From Hyphomicrobiales bacterium (GTDB taxonomy: Bacteria > Pseudomonadota > Alphaproteobacteria > Rhizobiales > Xanthobacteraceae): 51,485 nt of DNA. The stretch covers positions 1-51,485 of the forward strand of contig JAJPKK010000075.1 of NCBI GenBank assembly GCA_021323775.1, written 5' to 3'. This document shows positions 35,443 through 43,110 of this stretch, piece by piece. The translations under genes were made by a program, and so were the position numbers. Position 1 is the first letter of the stretch; every line of letters begins with the position of its first letter. Below the pieces are notes generated by a model. The model had not been told where the DNA came from. It did not search any database and saw only the letters and a list, made by a program, of their open reading frames with translations.

Positions 35443-35815
35443 GCTGTCCTCGGGTGGCCGCTATGCGATATCAGGAGGGTCGATTTAGCGAAGCGAGAGC
35501 TTCGCTGGCAAGCCGCGAGCCAGCATGGCTGCCTGTCGCGCTATTCTCGCATGGCCGCCGGTTCGCTATATAGGGCGCAGCCAGAGCGGATTTCGATCGA
35601 CTGCAAGTATTTGCAGGGGTGGGAAAGGCGCGCTCCTGAGCTTGTCGAAGGATGCGCGCTGTGCCCCCCTCTCTTCTTGCCTCCCGCGCTGGCGGGAGGC
35701 AAGCGATGAGCCGTGGGCACGCTTTGCTCTGAGCTTGCCGAAGAGTGCCCACCCTGTGCTTCCATGCAATCGGACGCTTTGGCGGGCGTAAGACGATGCG
35801 AGCCCGGAGGTCAAT
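35443..35815. other. Divergent intergenic region, mostly a dispersed repeat
   Basis: About 370 bases between the SnoaL-like and gentisate dioxygenase genes. Most is the repeat at 35618-35756, which leaves two flanks of roughly 60-175 bases for promoters. No gene is seen. Confidence 0.55.
35618..35756. repeat. Composite dispersed repeat
   Basis: Contains CTCCTGAGCTTGTCGAAGGA, a small TTGCCTCCCGC/GCGGGAGGCAA hairpin (35678-35703), and GTGGGCACGCTTTGC with GTGCCCACCC. The boxes match copies near 12.0 kb and 25.4 kb. Confidence 0.7.
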
Positions 35816-36883
35816 ATGGCGCTAGTCGAGGACACGGCCGACCGCAAGCATAACCTGCTGGCGGCGCGACAGGCCTATTACGATAGGATTTCCAAGCACG
35901 ATATGGCGCCGCTGTGGGAGCGGCTGCGCGACCTCGTGGCCAACGAACCGAAGACCCAGTGCGCCCCGGCCATCTGGCGATTCCGCGACGTCAAAGCGAT
36001 GGTAATGGAGTCGGCCGAGCTGATCTCCGCCAGGGAGGCGGAGCGGCGTGTGCTGGTGCTGGAAAATCCGGCGCTGCGCGGCCAGTCGCGGATTACCCAG
36101 ACGCTCTATGCCGGCTTGCAGCTCATCATGCCGGGCGAGATCGCGCCGGCCCATCGCCATACCGCGTCTGCGATCCGCTTCATCCTCGACGGCAACGGCG
36201 CCTACACCTCGGTTGAAGGCGAGCGCACCTACATGTCGCCGGGCGACTTCGTGTTGACCGCCAACTGGATGACGCATGACCACGGCAATACCAGCAACCA
36301 GCCGATGATCTGGCTCGATGTGCTCGATCTGCCCACCGTCAATTTTTTCGAGTCGATGTTCGCCGAGCATCTTGATGAGCACAGACAGACGGTGCGGCGG
36401 CAGGACGGCGACTCGGCCGCGTTCTTCGCGTCCGGAGTGCTGCCCGACGGGGCGGAGGTCGGCGCTTTGCTGTCGGGCAAGCTCAGTCCCGTCGTCAACT
36501 ATACTTACGCGCGAACGCGGCCGATCCTGGAGCGCCTCTGCAAGGCCGGGGAGGTTGACCGCCGGCACGGCGCGCGGGTGCGCTATGTCAATCCGGCAAA
36601 CGGTGGGTGGGCGATGCCCACAATGGGGGCGCAGCTTGCGCTGCTGCCGGCGGGCTTTGCGGGCGAGCGCTATCGCGCCACCGACGGGACCATTTTCGTG
36701 TGTGTCGAGGGCGAGGGCGCAACTCGCATCGGCGACAAGGAATTCGCGTGGGCTCCAGGCGACGTCTTCGTTGCGCCGTCATGGCAGTATTATTCGCACA
36801 CAGCGGGGCCGGACTCGGTGCTGTTCTCGATCTCCGACCGCCCCGCCCAGGAGGCGCTCGGCATCTGGCAGGAGAGCGAGTAG
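35816..36883 (+). CDS. Gentisate 1,2-dioxygenase
   Basis: A 355-residue bicupin Fe(II) ring-cleavage enzyme converting gentisate (2,5-dihydroxybenzoate) to maleylpyruvate. The first cupin has PAHRHTASAIRFILDG and MTHDHGN, giving His113, His115 and His154 as metal ligands with the same 39-residue gap as in characterised enzymes. The second cupin is present (FAWAPGDVFVAPSW) but, as usual, is less conserved. GGAGG lies 5 bases before the ATG. The next pathway enzymes (maleylpyruvate isomerase, fumarylpyruvate hydrolase) are not in the window. A YCII protein follows convergently. Homologues act on salicylate or 1-hydroxy-2-naphthoate too, so the exact substrate is not certain. Confidence 0.9.
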   Translation: MALVEDTADRKHNLLAARQAYYDRISKHDMAPLWERLRDLVANEPKTQCAPAIWRFRDVKAMVMESAELISAREAERRVLVLENPALRGQSRITQTLYAGLQLIMPGEIAPAHRHTASAIRFILDGNGAYTSVEGERTYMSPGDFVLTANWMTHDHGNTSNQPMIWLDVLDLPTVNFFESMFAEHLDEHRQTVRRQDGDSAAFFASGVLPDGAEVGALLSGKLSPVVNYTYARTRPILERLCKAGEVDRRHGARVRYVNPANGGWAMPTMGAQLALLPAGFAGERYRATDGTIFVCVEGEGATRIGDKEFAWAPGDVFVAPSWQYYSHTAGPDSVLFSISDRPAQEALGIWQESE

Positions 36884-36891
36884 GGCATGGT

Positions 36892-36981
36892 GCGGAACCC
36901 GGATTGAGCCAAGCGAAATGCCGGACAGGTCGCGCCCTCGGAGCCGTTGGCCGGATTTTCGCTGCGCTATCCGGGCTGCGG
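36892..36981. repeat. Inverted repeat between convergent genes
   Basis: GAACCCGGATTGAGCCAAGCG on the left and CGCTGCGCTATCCGGGCTGCG on the right pair imperfectly, with internal CCGG boxes. It separates the gentisate dioxygenase from the convergent YCII gene and may end both. Confidence 0.7.
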
Positions 36982-37000
36982 CCATGACGGTCAACCGCCC

Positions 37001-37285
37001 TCACCGCTTCTTGTTGTAATAATGCACGTCAACCCGCTCCCACACCCCATTGAGATGATAGGGGTCGCTCTCAGTGAACCCGTCGATCGCGGCGCGGTCC
37101 TGGGCTTCCAGGATGAAAAGGCTCCCGACCGGCGTCTGACTGTCGGCAGCCACCAGAGTCCCGGCAGTCATCACGGCGATGCCGTGCCGTCCGGCCTCGT
37201 CAAGATGGATGCGGTGGGCCCGATAGTGTTTCGCGCGCGTCGTAAGCGCATCCGGCCGGTCGACTGCGTGGATGACGAAGTGCAT
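37001..37285 (-). CDS. YCII-related protein
   Basis: A 94-residue ferredoxin-like-fold protein starting MHFVIHAVDRPDALTTRA and containing TPVGSLFILEAQDRAAIDGF and SDPYHLNGV, the family pattern. The catalytic-type His and Asp of the YCII fold (H near the start, SDPY) are present. Members are small enzymes or stress proteins of unclear role; some are linked to muconolactone or chlorinated aromatics, which fits the neighbouring ring-cleavage gene only loosely. AGGAGGAA lies 6 bases before ATG 37285, so the start is firm. Confidence 0.85.
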   Translation of the reverse strand: MHFVIHAVDRPDALTTRAKHYRAHRIHLDEAGRHGIAVMTAGTLVAADSQTPVGSLFILEAQDRAAIDGFTESDPYHLNGVWERVDVHYYNKKR

Positions 37286-37340
37286 GGCGCTTCCTCCTGC
37301 GACGAGTTGGTGGCGTCTGTAGTCCGTGGCGCGGTAGCGC

Positions 37341-37376
37341 GTAGCCCGCATGGAGCGAAGCGAAATGCGGGATAGG
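37341..37376. repeat. Short inverted repeat, 'gtagcccg' family
   Basis: GTAGCCCGCATGGAGCG is followed by CGAAATGCGGGATAGG; the CCCGCAT/ATGCGGG arms pair. Member of the family seen at 14.1, 30.9 and 36.9 kb. Confidence 0.7.
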
Positions 37377-37442
37377 TCTCGCGCGGGGCGCGGCCTTCTC
37401 CGTTTCGCTGACGCTCAATTCGGCCACTGCTTGGGTAACCGT

Positions 37443-37677
37443 CCCATTGCCGCTCACTTAAAGCGTAGCGGTGCCCAGAGACTGAATCGGAGGAAGATGC
37501 AGGACCGCATTGATCGCTTGGATGCCCAAAAGCCTGGGCTGCAACGGCTGTCAAGGGCGCTTCGCGCCGCGTAGCGGGTTTACCCCTTGACAGCCGCTGC
37601 AGCCCAGGCTGCTTGCTCGGCAAGCGATCAATGCGGTCCTGCATCTTCCGGAAGCGCCTTAAGTCAGCGCCAATGGG
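37443..37677. repeat. 235-bp inverted-repeat element
   Basis: Two 66-base inner arms (37492-37557 and 37584-37649) are inverted copies around a 26-base GC-rich loop. Conserved blocks include GGAAGATGCAGGACCGCATT and its complement, TGATCGCTTG, CCTGGGCTGCA and CGGCTGTCAAGGG; one 12-base internal block differs. Outer arms CCCATTG..ACTTAA (from 37443) and TTAAGT..CAATGGG (to 37677) extend the symmetry. No gene is inside. Confidence 0.88.
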
Positions 37678-37735
37678 GGCGCCCTCATCGCGTATTCGCG
37701 GTGAATGACAGCTTCGAAAGCTCGGCAACATGTCG

Positions 37736-37765
37736 GGCAAGGAACGGCATGCCGTTCCCTGCCCT
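37736..37765. repeat. 30-bp near-perfect palindrome
   Basis: GGAACGGCATGCCGTTCC (37741-37758) is a perfect 18-bp palindrome. The symmetry continues outward with GGGCAA and CTGCCC with one mismatch per arm pair. It lies just outside the larger inverted-repeat element. Confidence 0.85.
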
Positions 37766-37925
37766 TTATGCTTCAATGAGGCCGCGGCGGGTTTCGTTGA
37801 TCGCCGTCCTCGAAGAAAAGTTGCGCCGCGCCGTGACGTTGGTACCGACGAGGACGATCGAGTCAACCCCCGGCTCTCCCGCTGGCGCTCAATTCACGCT
37901 TCGAGCCTCACCGCTTCTTTGGTCC

Positions 37926-39833
37926 TCACCCCATCCCCTGCAGCTCGTCGATCATCCCCTCGATCATGCGCAGGCCGCCCTGCCAGAACGCCGGGTCGCG
38001 GGCATCGAGGCCGAACGGTTTCAACAGCTCGGAATGGTGCCGGGTGCCGCCGGCCTTGAGCATGGCGAGGTAACGCTCTGCAAAGCCGTCATGAGCCTTT
38101 TCGTAGACCGCATACAGCGCGTTCACCAGGCAGTCGCCGAACGCGTAGGCGTAAACATAGAACGGCGAATGGATGAAGTGGCCGATATAGACCCAGAAGG
38201 ACTCATAGCCGGCCTTGAGGGCGACGGCGGGCCCCAGGCTCTCGCGCTGGACCTCCAGCCAGATTTGGCACAGCCGGTCCGCCGTCAGTTCGCCGTTGCG
38301 GCGCTCGCCGTGAACCGAGCGCTCGAAGGTATAGAAGGCGATCTGCCGGATTACCGTATTGATCATGTCCTCGACCTTCGACGCCAGCATCGCCTTGCGT
38401 TCCTTTGCGTTCGTGGTGGCGGCGAGGAGGCGGCGGAAGGTCAGCATCTCGCCGAACACGCTCGCGGTTTCGGCAAGCGTGAGCGGAGTCGGCGCCATCA
38501 GGGCGCCATTCGGCGCCGCCAGGACCTGATGCACGCCGTGGCCAAGCTCGTGCGCGAGCGTCATCACGTCCCGCGTCTTGCCCTGGTAACTGACGAGAAT
38601 GAAGGGATGCGATGACGGCACCGTGGGATGCGAAAACGCGCCCGGCGCCTTGCCGGCGCGCACGACCGCGTCGATCCACCGATTGGCAAAGAAGCGCTCG
38701 GCGATGTCCGCCATCACCGGCGAAAACGCCCCATAGGCGGTAAGCACGGTGTCCTTCGCCTCTTGCCAGGGAATGAGGCGCGCCGGCACGTCAGGCAGCG
38801 GGGCATTGCGGTCCCAATAGGGCAGCCGCTTCTTGCCGAACCAGCGCGCCTTGAGGGCGTAATAGCGATGCGACAGCCGCGGATAGGCGGCGCGCACCGC
38901 CTCAACCAGCGCCTCGACGACTTCGCGTTCGACCCGGTTTGACAGGTGCCGTGCGTCGGCGATGTCAGCGAAGCCGCGCCAGCGATCGGAGATTTCCTTG
39001 TCCTTGGCAAGCGTGTTAGTGATCAGCGTGAACGTGCGCAGATGCTGCGTGAAGGTGCGGCCCAATGCTGTCGCGGCGGCCTTGCGGGTCGCCGGGGCCT
39101 TGTGCTGAAGCAGGTTGAGCGCCGGTTCGATGGGCAGCGTCTTGCCGCCGATCTTAAAGCGCAGGCTTGCAACCGTGTCGTCGAACAGCCGGTTCCAGGC
39201 GCCTTGTGCGGTGACGGATTTTTCATGGAAAAGCTGCTCGATGCGGTCTTCGAGCTGGTAGGGCTTTTCCTTGCGGATGTCCTCGATCCAGGGCCGATAA
39301 TGGGCGAGCGCGGGGTGGGCCATGGCGCTTTCCAGCACGCCGTCGTCGATCTTGTTGAGTTCAAGGGAAAAGAACAGCAGGTGCGAGGACGACGTGGTGA
39401 TGCGTTCCTGAACATCGCCAAAGAATTTGGCGCGGACTGGATCGGTCGTATTGCCGCTATAGACGAGACTCGCGAAGGATGCGATCCGGCCAATGAGATC
39501 GTCGATCGACTCGAACTCGCTGATCGCTGCCGCAAGGGCCTTGCCGCCGTCAGGTCCGCTCGCGAGCGCCTCGAGCTTTCCCTTGTAGCGCTCCTCGAAT
39601 GCACCACACTGGGCGTCCGCGCGCGCAAGGTCGGACGCCACTTCAGGTGAATCTATCCCGGGGTAGAGGTCGGACAAATCCCACTCGGGCAGCGTTCCGA
39701 TGCCGCCTTTTGGGCTGCGACTCTGGTTTGGTCGCTGACCTCCTCTCGTCGCGCGCTTTGCGGCGCCTCTCTCCCTGCCTTCCCCCGCGTGCGGGGCAAG
39801 GCAGGGAGAGAGGGCATGGAAGAATGCGCTCAT
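37926..39833 (-). CDS. pepF: M3-family oligoendopeptidase F-type metallopeptidase
   Basis: A 635-residue cytosolic zinc peptidase that trims short peptides. The zinc motif is HELGH (His428, Glu429, His432), with the third ligand Glu expected in the TLAETASVFGE segment. The family body starts near GIGTLPEWDLSDLYPG (about residue 45). The first 40 or so residues (ALSPCLAPHAGEGRERG) do not resemble the family and are encoded by a repeat hairpin (39767-39812). No in-frame start codon lies between that hairpin and the family body, so the extra N-terminus may be translated. If not, the true start is unclear. Length is otherwise normal (about 600). Confidence 0.93.
   Translation of the reverse strand: MSAFFHALSPCLAPHAGEGRERGAAKRATRGGQRPNQSRSPKGGIGTLPEWDLSDLYPGIDSPEVASDLARADAQCGAFEERYKGKLEALASGPDGGKALAAAISEFESIDDLIGRIASFASLVYSGNTTDPVRAKFFGDVQERITTSSSHLLFFSLELNKIDDGVLESAMAHPALAHYRPWIEDIRKEKPYQLEDRIEQLFHEKSVTAQGAWNRLFDDTVASLRFKIGGKTLPIEPALNLLQHKAPATRKAAATALGRTFTQHLRTFTLITNTLAKDKEISDRWRGFADIADARHLSNRVEREVVEALVEAVRAAYPRLSHRYYALKARWFGKKRLPYWDRNAPLPDVPARLIPWQEAKDTVLTAYGAFSPVMADIAERFFANRWIDAVVRAGKAPGAFSHPTVPSSHPFILVSYQGKTRDVMTLAHELGHGVHQVLAAPNGALMAPTPLTLAETASVFGEMLTFRRLLAATTNAKERKAMLASKVEDMINTVIRQIAFYTFERSVHGERRNGELTADRLCQIWLEVQRESLGPAVALKAGYESFWVYIGHFIHSPFYVYAYAFGDCLVNALYAVYEKAHDGFAERYLAMLKAGGTRHHSELLKPFGLDARDPAFWQGGLRMIEGMIDELQGMG
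39767..39812. repeat. Hairpin element inside the pepF N-terminus
   Basis: Two 22-base arms (39767-39788 and 39791-39812) around a 2-base loop pair with one mismatch: CTCTCTCCCTGCCTTCCCCC and its complement. They cover about codons 8-23 of the pepF frame. Confidence 0.9.
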
Positions 39834-40786
39834 GAATCAGTCGCCGAAATACGATTGCACAAGACTACGATTGCACAAGACAAAGTATGGTTCCATAAGA
39901 AGCGCCTCTGCATAAGTGGCCGGTCGTTGCGGCAAAGGGATGACCGTGCGCTCGCATTCCATTCAAGCGAAATCCGCCTTCAGGGAGAGGCGTTCGTCAT
40001 CATCCTTTACGGCTCGTTAACACTGAGCGGAGACAATGGCCTCACCGACGCAGCTTCCCTCGTGCACGTCTGCAGCGCAAGTTGTCAAACCCACGCTCAT
40101 TGCTGACGCGAACTCCCTCCCCGCCTCCTCGCGCGTGCGGGTGAGATGGATACGGTGGGAGCGCACGCCGAAGTCATCACAGCGAAGTTGTCACGGCGAA
40201 GTCGTCAGGCCGAAGACTCGGTACCGCCGCGCAGACTGGCGATTTGATGCGAACCGGCGCGGGACGTCGCAGCGAGAGCGGGCAAGAGGTCGTCCAATGC
40301 CATAGACGCGGAGCAGCCATGTGCTGCTCAGAGGCCGCACCTCGCCTGAGGTCGGCGGTCGCGACTGGCGGTGGCGTCGTGCTGCGAAATTCCTCCGTCC
40401 GCAGACATCTGTCTGGATGTAACGGGGCTGGGCGCCTCTACCGCGCGTCGAACGTATCCGCGGCGCGTGCTCCCTGGCGTGGGTTCCTCAGCCCTCATCG
40501 CAAACCGGACAGCCTGGAATAGGCCGCAGCCCACTGCGTGAGTTGCGTTGCGGTGACACTTGCGGCAAAAATGATATGGTTGGTAACAAAAACGTGCAGG
40601 GACTCGAGATGGTCGATAAATTCCTTAAGCTGCGTTCTAAATGAACCTCGGGGAGGCCTGGGGCGACTAATGCGATAGTCGGCCGAACTCTCTTACAAAA
40701 CCCTATTTGCAAGCCCCCGTCTTGCAAGCCACTGATACGAACGCTCGTGCGTGCGAATCGTGCAGTACCCGGTGCGGAGCTTAGGT
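39834..40786. other. 950-bp region without a convincing gene
   Basis: Between divergent pepF and the LdtD-like gene. It contains three 14-bp tandem units starting CGAAGT at 40169, 40183 and 40197 (to 40210). A 22-codon frame at 40574 (MVGNKNVQ...) is too short to claim. The right end must contain the LdtD promoter. Confidence 0.5.
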
Positions 40787-42787
40787 ATGGTCATGCGCAG
40801 AATCCGTTTCGAACTCTGGCTCGCGACGACCGCGATTGCCCTGGTGACAGCTGGATCAACTCTGCCGGTCCAATCGGCTCCTCTGACTGAAAAAGAGATT
40901 TCTGCGGCCGTTCCGATGCCGGAGCCCGCCAATCTGCCGCCCCCGACTGTCTCCGATATTGCGCCCGTGACCTATCCCGACGCGCCCGCGGAGGCAACGC
41001 CGTCGCAAGGCGAAACGTCGTCGCGAGCCGCGTCGCCGACGCCCGCTGGAGATTCTGCACAGCCCTCGCCCTCCGCGGTCACGACGCCAGAGACACCGCA
41101 GCCCGCTGCCGCCGTTCCGCCCGCCGCAGCGCCCGAGCCGGCGACGCCCGCGGTTGCCGCGCCGCCGGCGGCTGCTCCGGCCGAAGCTCCCGTGCTGACG
41201 CTGGATCAGCGCGTTGGCGAGAAGATCCGCGACATGTTCGGCGGCAAGGTTGACCGCATCATCGATCGAAAAGCCAAGGCTGCCGTTGAAGCCTTCTATG
41301 CAGCGCGCAATTATGCGCCGATCTGGATCGAGGACGGCGCTGAGAGCGCGCGCGCCAAAGCGACGGCGAGCTATCTCGCCGGCGTCAGCGCCGATGGCCT
41401 CGATCCGAGCGACTATCCCGTTCCAAGCTTTGCGAACGCCGAGCCGGGCGCGTTGGCAGAAGCTGAACTCAAGTTCACCGCAACAGTCCTCACTTATGCG
41501 CGCCATGCCCAGATCGGCCGCGTACATTATTCACGGGTCAGCGCGGACATTTCTTACGACCTCGTCGCGCCGGAGCCGGGCGCGGTGCTGGCCAGGCTTG
41601 CCGAGGCCAAGAACGTGGCCGAAGCGCTGGACAGCTTCAACCCGCCCCACGCGGGCTATAAGGCCCTCAAGGCGAAGCTCGCTGAGCTGCGCAGCCGCAA
41701 TGGCGAATCCGGCCGCATCCACATCTCCTACGGCAAAGCGCTGAAGCCCGGGATGGAAGACCCGCGCGTCCCGCTGCTGCGAGAGCGGCTCGGCATCGCA
41801 GGCGACAACGCCGATGGCGCCTACGACAAAGCGACGAGCGACGCGGTCAAAGCATTCCAGCGCCAACATGACCTCGCCGCGACCGGCGTGTTGAACAGCG
41901 CGACTGTCGACGCACTCAACGGCCCGCGCCGCGACCGTGAGGTCGATATCATCATCGCCAACATGGAGCGATGGCGATGGCTCCCGCGCGATCTCGGCCG
42001 GGCCTATGTGATGGTCAACATTCCGGACTACACGTTGAAGGTGGTGGATCACGGCGCGACGGTATGGACCACAAAGATTGTCGCTGGGCAGCCGGGCGAG
42101 AAGGCAACGCCGATGCTCAGCGAGACAATGAAATACATTACCGTCAATCCAACCTGGAACGTGCCGCCGTCAATCATCAACAACGAATATCTGCCGGCCT
42201 TGGCGCAGGATCCGACAGTGCTCGATCGTATGGGCCTGAGGCTTGAGCATAATCGAGACGGTTCCGTGCATATCTACCAGCCGCCGGGCGAAGGCAACGC
42301 ATTGGGTCGCCTGCGCTTCAATTTCCCCAACAAGTTCCTGGTCTATCAGCACGATACGCCTGACAAGTACTTGTTTGCGAAGGAGAAGCGTGCATACAGT
42401 CACGGCTGCATGCGGGTCCAGTACCCTGACAAATACGCCGAAATCCTGCTCAACATTGCCAATCCGAAGGACGGCTACACGGCCGAGAGGATCCGTCGGA
42501 TGTATGGCGCCGGCGAGCGCGACATTCACCTCACGACCCCTATTCCGGTGCACCTGACCTACCAGACCGCGTTCGTGGACGATGCGGGTCATCTTCAGAT
42601 CCGCGAGGACGTGTACGGCCGCGACGCCAAGCTGCTCGCGGCGCTGAGGGGCGAAGACAGGCGGATTGCGGACGTGCCGATCGAACGCCGCGTGGCCAGT
42701 GTTTCGACCAAGCACCAGGTCGCCCGCGTGCCGCCAGCGCCATTCTCCAACCCCGCCCCGTTCTTCTTCGGCGGCCTGTTTCGATAG
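40787..42787 (+). CDS. LdtD (YcbB)-like L,D-transpeptidase
   Basis: A 666-residue periplasmic enzyme that makes 3-3 (mDAP-mDAP) peptidoglycan crosslinks. Order: signal/anchor helix, a Pro/Ala-rich linker (about 35-130), the YcbB scaffold segment (IDRKAKAAVEAFYAARNYAP), a peptidoglycan-binding domain (VKAFQRQHDLAATGVLN), and the YkuD catalytic domain with SHGCMRV (His539, Cys541). NPTWNVPPSII is the substrate-side segment typical of YcbB. The long linker is likely disordered and reaches through the wall. ATG 40787 has GGAG 7 bases upstream; ATG 40793 and an earlier in-frame ATG at 40751 are alternatives. The next gene encodes a MepK-like endopeptidase, the same order as E. coli ycbB-ycbK. Confidence 0.93.
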   Translation: MVMRRIRFELWLATTAIALVTAGSTLPVQSAPLTEKEISAAVPMPEPANLPPPTVSDIAPVTYPDAPAEATPSQGETSSRAASPTPAGDSAQPSPSAVTTPETPQPAAAVPPAAAPEPATPAVAAPPAAAPAEAPVLTLDQRVGEKIRDMFGGKVDRIIDRKAKAAVEAFYAARNYAPIWIEDGAESARAKATASYLAGVSADGLDPSDYPVPSFANAEPGALAEAELKFTATVLTYARHAQIGRVHYSRVSADISYDLVAPEPGAVLARLAEAKNVAEALDSFNPPHAGYKALKAKLAELRSRNGESGRIHISYGKALKPGMEDPRVPLLRERLGIAGDNADGAYDKATSDAVKAFQRQHDLAATGVLNSATVDALNGPRRDREVDIIIANMERWRWLPRDLGRAYVMVNIPDYTLKVVDHGATVWTTKIVAGQPGEKATPMLSETMKYITVNPTWNVPPSIINNEYLPALAQDPTVLDRMGLRLEHNRDGSVHIYQPPGEGNALGRLRFNFPNKFLVYQHDTPDKYLFAKEKRAYSHGCMRVQYPDKYAEILLNIANPKDGYTAERIRRMYGAGERDIHLTTPIPVHLTYQTAFVDDAGHLQIREDVYGRDAKLLAALRGEDRRIADVPIERRVASVSTKHQVARVPPAPFSNPAPFFFGGLFR

Positions 42788-43110
42788 GCCCCCCTCTCTC
42801 GCTCGCCCGGGGCGCCCCCTTGTGGCCGCCCTGCGCCACGTGCCCTGACCCGACTGCCAAAGCCATAGCGCGCTGAGTTTCCACCAACATGGGGTTCCGG
42901 GGCGGCCACAAGGGTCGCCCTGGGGCTGGCGCGACTCTAGCGAAAATCAGCCTCGGCTTTTTTTTGCCATACTCCACGGCTACTAGTGCATTGGTGTGGT
43001 TGGGGAAATTGGGGGGGCGCTCGTTGCGTCCTGTCCGAATCCCAGTACATTCTAACTCGTCTTGACCGCCGTAATGTCGATGGCGGTGCATCGGCCGGTG
43101 CGGGCGGCCG
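42788..43110. other. Intergenic region with a long inverted repeat
   Basis: Inverted arms, about 42805-42831 (GCCCGGGGCGCCCCCTTGTG...) and 42898-42926 (...CACAAGGGTCGCCCTGGGGC), flank a 65-base centre. A run of eight T residues follows at 42958-42965, so the whole may work as a terminator for the LdtD-like gene. No gene is seen. Confidence 0.65.

Larger units (their letters stand above)
37286..37925. other. Repeat-rich intergenic region
   Basis: About 640 bases without a gene, containing three inverted-repeat structures listed below. Long open frames across it come from the repeats. Confidence 0.65.

Noticed and set aside
37587-38615. 342-codon open frame on the plus strand
   Set aside because: Begins inside an inverted repeat and continues antisense to pepF.
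40574-40642. 22-codon frame starting MVGNKNVQ
   Set aside because: Too short, with no clear ribosome site; cannot be told from chance.
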